Shown: positions 60,589 to 64,000 of the stretch, one piece after another
Position numbering within the stretch: position 1 is the first letter of the stretch
Layout: each line of letters opens with the position of its first letter
NCBI RefSeq assembly: GCF_017589465.1
Contig: NZ_JAELYA010000002.1
Location: 62,001-126,000 of the forward strand
Length of the DNA stretch: 64,000 bases
From: Pseudomonas schmalbachii
GTDB taxonomy: Bacteria > Pseudomonadota > Gammaproteobacteria > Pseudomonadales > Pseudomonadaceae
Direction: 5' to 3'
The notes under the pieces: model-generated
Database searches by the model: none
Seen by the model: the letters and a program-made list of their open reading frames with translations, nothing else
What the model was told of the DNA's origin: nothing
Translations under genes and position numbers: made by a program

Positions 60589-60958
60589 CGTAGGGTGGAA
60601 AACGGCGAAACGGATGGCCGCCCCACCTTTCCACCATCAGGCGCGATGCGACGGGGCGGTGGACAATCTTCGCGTTGTCCACCCTACGAGCCGCTCGCGA
60701 AGCTTTTGCGCTGCTGGCTGGCGATTCGCGGGCATGGCCCGCTCCTACGGTCAGCCGCGGCGCGAGAACGTAGGGTGGAAAACGGCGAAGCCTTTTCCAC
60801 CATCAGGCACGGTGCGACGGGGCGGTGGACAAGCTTCGCGTTGTCCACCCTACGAACCGGGTTTCGCTCCCGTAGGTTGGGCTGAGGTACGAAGCCCAAC
60901 GAGATTGGCGCAGGCCCTACCGGATGTTGGGCTTCGCTGCGCTCAGCGCCAACCTACG
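60589..60958. repeat. Cluster of three dispersed repeats
   Basis: Two copies of CGTAGGGTGGAAAACGGCGA...TTGTCCACCCTACG occupy 60589-60688 and 60769-60854, in the same orientation. Each has ends that can pair. A copy of the GTAGGTTGG...GCCAACCTACG family covers 60871-60958. They fill the gap between the patatin and acyl-CoA ligase genes; no gene is seen there. The third copy provides the TAG stop of the ligase gene. Confidence 0.85.
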
Positions 60959-62546
60959 AAGCCTCCGCCGCCAGCTGTTTGCGCAGCTCCGCCTTGGCGA
61001 TCTTCTCCAGCGTCGCGCGGGGGAAGTCTTCGACGAAGCGCACGCCGACCGGCACCTTGAAGTCGGCCAGCATCTCGCGGCAGAAGCCGAGCAGACGTTC
61101 GGCGATGGCTTCGTGCTGCTCCGCAGCGGTTCCCTCGGCCAGGCGCACGAAGGCGAACGGCACTTCGTTGAGCATGCGGTCGGCCTTCGCCACCACCGCG
61201 ACCTCCGCCACCACGCCCGGCGCGCAGCCCATCAGCACGCGCTCGATCTCCGACGACGCGACGTTCTCGCCGCCGACCTTGAGCATGTCCTTGTCACGGT
61301 CGGCGAAGCGGATGGAGCCGTCCTCCAGCAGCGTCACGCGGTCGCCGCTGATGAACCAGCCCTGCTCGTCGAAGCTCGCCGCGGTGGCTTCCGGGTTGTC
61401 CAGGTATTCCTTGAACAGCGACACGCCGGGCATGCCCAGTACGCGCAGGTGGCCGGTCTCGCCGGTGGCGACCGGATTGCCGTCGTCATCCACCACGCAG
61501 ACCTGGTAGGTGGTCGCAGGGCGGCCGATGACCATCGGGGTGTTGGGCAGGCCGCACAGGCCGACGATGGGGTGCGAGATGGTTTCGGTCATGCCCCACC
61601 AGCCGATGGTCTTGATGCCCAGCGCCTGGGTCTGCGGCAGGTCGTTGGCGCCGGTGCCCCACAGGCGGAAGTAGTGTTTCTCCGGGCGCGGCAGGCTGAG
61701 CAGTGCGTTGAAGAAGAACGGAATAGTCGAGTGCCAGGTGCAGCGGTTGCGCACCGCCACATCCCAGAAGCGGCTGGCGGAGAATTTCGGCATCAGCACC
61801 ACGCTGCCGCCGGTCCACAGCGAAGTGAGGAAGGAATAGGCCAGCGCGTTGGTGTGGAACAGCGGCATCACCGCCAGGTGTACGTCGTCGCTGCGCAGTT
61901 CCATGTGCAGGGCGTTGACCCGCGCGGCCCACAGCGCGTTGCCGTGGGTGAGCACCACGCCCTTCGGCCGCGAGGTGGTGCCGGAGGTGTACTGCACGTA
62001 CATCGGCCGCATCGGATCGATGGTGATGCGCCGGCGCTCGGCCGCCGGTTGCGCGTCGAGCAGCGCGGCGAAGGCTTCCGTCCCGGCCGGCAGTTCCGCC
62101 GGGACGCCGGCATTGTGTTCGGTGCAGACGACCCAGCGCAGTTGCTCACGCACCCGCGACAGGCTGCCAAGCAGGCCCGGCTGGGTGATCGCCACGCTGC
62201 TCTTGCTGTGGGTCACGTAGTAGCGCATTTCCTCTTCCGAGGAGCGCGTGTTGGTGTTGATCGCCATCGCGCCCAGCTCGCCGCAAGCGGCCCAGGCGAT
62301 GAGGAATTCCGGGCAGTTTTCCAGGTGGATCAGCACCCGGTCGCCCTCGCCCACTCCGCGCGCGGCGAGAGAGGCGGCGACCCGGCCCACTGCATCGTGG
62401 AACTGCGCATAGCTGTAGGTCGTCGGCGCGCGGTCGAAGGGTTCCCAGATCAGCAGCGGTTTGTCGCCATGGGCGGCGGCCTGGGTTGCCAGCAACCAGT
62501 TGAAGTCCTGGCCGGCGAAGGGATTGCAAAAACGTTGCGGGGTCAT
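60954..62546 (-). CDS. AMP-dependent acyl-CoA synthetase/ligase
   Basis: This 530-residue adenylate-forming enzyme has the P-loop YVQYTSGTTSRPKGVVLTHG (about 188-207), the IGWWGMTETISH motif, GWFISGDRVTLLEDG (A8 hinge Asp region) and the C-terminal DMLKVGGENVASSEIERVL with FPRATLEKIAKAELRKQL, which includes the catalytic Lys. It activates a carboxylic acid to acyl-AMP and then to acyl-CoA; the closest general type is CaiC/long- or medium-chain acyl-CoA ligases. The substrate cannot be told. An MBL-fold hydrolase gene lies upstream on the same strand, 121 bases away, and may be co-transcribed. Confidence 0.92.
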   Translation of the reverse strand: MTPQRFCNPFAGQDFNWLLATQAAAHGDKPLLIWEPFDRAPTTYSYAQFHDAVGRVAASLAARGVGEGDRVLIHLENCPEFLIAWAACGELGAMAINTNTRSSEEEMRYYVTHSKSSVAITQPGLLGSLSRVREQLRWVVCTEHNAGVPAELPAGTEAFAALLDAQPAAERRRITIDPMRPMYVQYTSGTTSRPKGVVLTHGNALWAARVNALHMELRSDDVHLAVMPLFHTNALAYSFLTSLWTGGSVVLMPKFSASRFWDVAVRNRCTWHSTIPFFFNALLSLPRPEKHYFRLWGTGANDLPQTQALGIKTIGWWGMTETISHPIVGLCGLPNTPMVIGRPATTYQVCVVDDDGNPVATGETGHLRVLGMPGVSLFKEYLDNPEATAASFDEQGWFISGDRVTLLEDGSIRFADRDKDMLKVGGENVASSEIERVLMGCAPGVVAEVAVVAKADRMLNEVPFAFVRLAEGTAAEQHEAIAERLLGFCREMLADFKVPVGVRFVEDFPRATLEKIAKAELRKQLAAEAS

Positions 62547-62667
62547 GTGCGCCTCGATCTTATTGTTGTTGTATTAGGGTCTGTCCGGATTGTTCACCGG
62601 GAAAAGCCCGCGGACAACGGGCTTTTCGGCACAACTGACGGCACATTTCGGCCAGCGCGACCGTTTT

Positions 62668-63723
62668 CTATGAACGCGGGCTGCTCTGGTACCAGGCCAC
62701 CCCGTCGGCGTCCTCGCTCACCGTCGCCTTGCCGCGCTGCACCAGGTAGTTGAGATTGGCCTGGGTCTCGCCGGTCGCCAGCAGCAGCACCTCGGCATCA
62801 ACGCGCCGGGCGAACAGCACGCCGAACAGATCGACGACCCGCTTCGGCCCCTCTTCGAGCAACTTGTGCAAGCGGCCAAGGGCGCGCCGATGGCTGCCCA
62901 GCAGGCGATCCAGGCGCGCATGCAGGTTGCGGAACGGATCGTCGTGGGCCGGCAGCACCAGCACATCGTCGGGTACCGCCGCCTTGATCCGCTCCAGCGA
63001 TTCCAGCCAGTCGCCCATGGGGTCGCCATAAGGCTCGGTCGGATGCACCGAGACGTTGGAGGAAATCCGCGGCAGCACCTGGTCGCCGGAGATCAGCAGT
63101 TTCAGTTCCGGGCTATAGAAGCAGGCGTGCTCGGGCGAGTGGCCGGAACCGATCACCACCTGCCACTCGTGCTCGCCGATGCGGATGCGCTGGCCCTCGC
63201 GCAGGCGGCGGTAGCTCTGCGGCAGCGGCGCCATTTTCTTGCCGTAGCCGCCGAAGCGCAGGCGATAGTGCTCGATCGCTCCGTCGTCCCAGCCGGCGCG
63301 GCGGTAGAAATTCAGTGCCTCGGGCGGTGCTTCGCGCCCAGTGTCGGCCACCAGCACCCGGCAGTTCATGTACTCGCCGCGGGTCATCCACAGCTCGCAG
63401 CCGTATTCCCGGTTCAGCCAGCCGGCCATGCCGACGTGGTCGGGGTGCATGTGGGTGGCGAATACCCGCGTGGGGCCGCCCTCCCCCAGCGGATTGCCGG
63501 CGCCGAACAATGCATGCCAGGCGTCCACCGTCGGCGGCGTGTGCATGCCGGTGTCGAAGATCGCCCAGCCGTCGCCGTCGCGCACTGCCCACAGGTTGAT
63601 GTGATCCAGCGACAACGGCAGCGGCATGCGCAGCCACAGTACGCCGGGAGCGATTTCCCGCACGGAACCAGGCTCGGGCGCCTGGCCGCAGGGATACAGG
63701 AGGGGACTTGGCTCGGGCTTCAT
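62668..63723 (-). CDS. MBL-fold hydrolase
   Basis: This 351-residue protein of the glyoxalase II-like MBL group has VFATHMHPDHVGMAGWLNRE with the HxHxDH motif, WQVVIGSGHSPEHACFYSPE with a metal His, LLISGDQVLPRISSNVSVHP with Asp, and VLPAHDDPFRNLHARLDRLL with the last His. The N-terminus GVLWLRMPLPLSLDHINLWA is the usual substrate-side strand. It probably cleaves a thioester or related ester in the cytoplasm. Its neighbour is an acyl-CoA ligase on the same strand, which suggests acyl-CoA metabolism. Confidence 0.88.
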   Translation of the reverse strand: MKPEPSPLLYPCGQAPEPGSVREIAPGVLWLRMPLPLSLDHINLWAVRDGDGWAIFDTGMHTPPTVDAWHALFGAGNPLGEGGPTRVFATHMHPDHVGMAGWLNREYGCELWMTRGEYMNCRVLVADTGREAPPEALNFYRRAGWDDGAIEHYRLRFGGYGKKMAPLPQSYRRLREGQRIRIGEHEWQVVIGSGHSPEHACFYSPELKLLISGDQVLPRISSNVSVHPTEPYGDPMGDWLESLERIKAAVPDDVLVLPAHDDPFRNLHARLDRLLGSHRRALGRLHKLLEEGPKRVVDLFGVLFARRVDAEVLLLATGETQANLNYLVQRGKATVSEDADGVAWYQSSPRS

Positions 63724-63850
63724 GAGTGGGTGCTCTTGGATTCTTGTAGTTCAGGCAACTGGTTAGCACCCTACCCAGTTTTTTCCTAATCCTGCTTCCT
63801 CCAAACGGACAGTTGGCCGATACGCCTTATGCACTGTCCGAAATGTCTGA

Positions 63851-64000
63851 TCAGGCCTTCGCCGGCTCCATCGGCGCCAGCGGCTTCGGCTTGCGGAATA
63901 CCAGCACGTTGCCGAGCATAACCAGCCCCAGCCCGGCAAGCGCCGGCAGAGTCCACTGGTAGCCCTCGGCGAAGGCGGAAATGTTCAGCGCCACCACCGG
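63851..64000 (-). CDS. EamA/DMT-family transporter, C-terminal end (partial)
   Basis: The last 49 residues of a gene that continues beyond the window are visible: PVVALNISAFAEGYQWTLPA, ALAGLGLVMLGNVLVF, and a charged tail KPKPLAPMEPAKA. The order P-x-x-A-x-x-I-x-x-F-x-E-G-x, then a final glycine-rich helix ending GNVLVF, is the typical ending of the last two helices of EamA drug/metabolite transporters. Substrate is unknown. Confidence 0.75.
   Translation of the reverse strand, partial: PVVALNISAFAEGYQWTLPALAGLGLVMLGNVLVFRKPKPLAPMEPAKA

Overview
The window is GC-rich DNA with the codon use, REP-type repeats and gene families of a Pseudomonas, probably close to the P. aeruginosa group. This is inferred from composition and family resemblance; no database search was possible. 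Almost all of it is accessory or surface-related DNA.

Layout. (1) 1-1308: the 3' end of an error-prone DNA polymerase gene (DnaE2/ImuC), a Phd/YefM-VapC type toxin-antitoxin pair and one small unknown gene. (2) 1391-20477, minus strand: a Bap/Lap-like type I secretion locus. It holds an RcsB-like response regulator, three giant Ig-repeat adhesins, a tiny membrane protein, and TolC, ABC and HlyD exporter genes. The three adhesins end in the same short C-terminal motif. Three TTTAAG-N6-CTTAAA-like inverted repeats lie before the regulator, the middle adhesin and the exporter operon, which suggests one regulon. (3) 21040-22998: a CoA-transferase/hydrolase gene and a hot-dog thioesterase gene.

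(4) 23430-48147, plus strand: a complete extracellular contractile injection system (eCIS, the Afp/PVC family). The order is DUF4255 terminator, sheath, two tubes, DUF5908, LysM, VgrG-like spike, PAAR tip, gp25, baseplate J, Pvc12-like baseplate protein, a 1075-residue protein with one membrane helix, tape measure, a 1812-residue DUF4157 protein, and an AAA+ ATPase. The DUF4157 protein also carries a CHAP-like Cys/His domain and a C-terminal HNH-like domain, so it is the best candidate for the payload. The 1075-residue protein could tie the particle to a membrane. These two are the most interesting genes of the window.

(5) 48218-54775, minus strand, convergent with the eCIS: a type VI secretion module with Hcp, VgrG, DUF4123 adaptor, putative immunity lipoprotein and class 3 lipase effector. 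(6) 55097-60547: a minus-strand operon of gluzincin metallopeptidase, metallo-beta-lactamase-fold protein and phage-type muramidase, with a divergent patatin-like phospholipase. These may be effectors or accessories of either contractile system. (7) 60954-64000: an acyl-CoA ligase, a second MBL-fold hydrolase and the end of an EamA/DMT transporter.

Dispersed repeats of several Pseudomonas families sit in the gaps. At least four genes take their TAG stop codon from the edge of such a repeat. No tRNA, rRNA, CRISPR array, insertion sequence, integrase or replication origin was seen.
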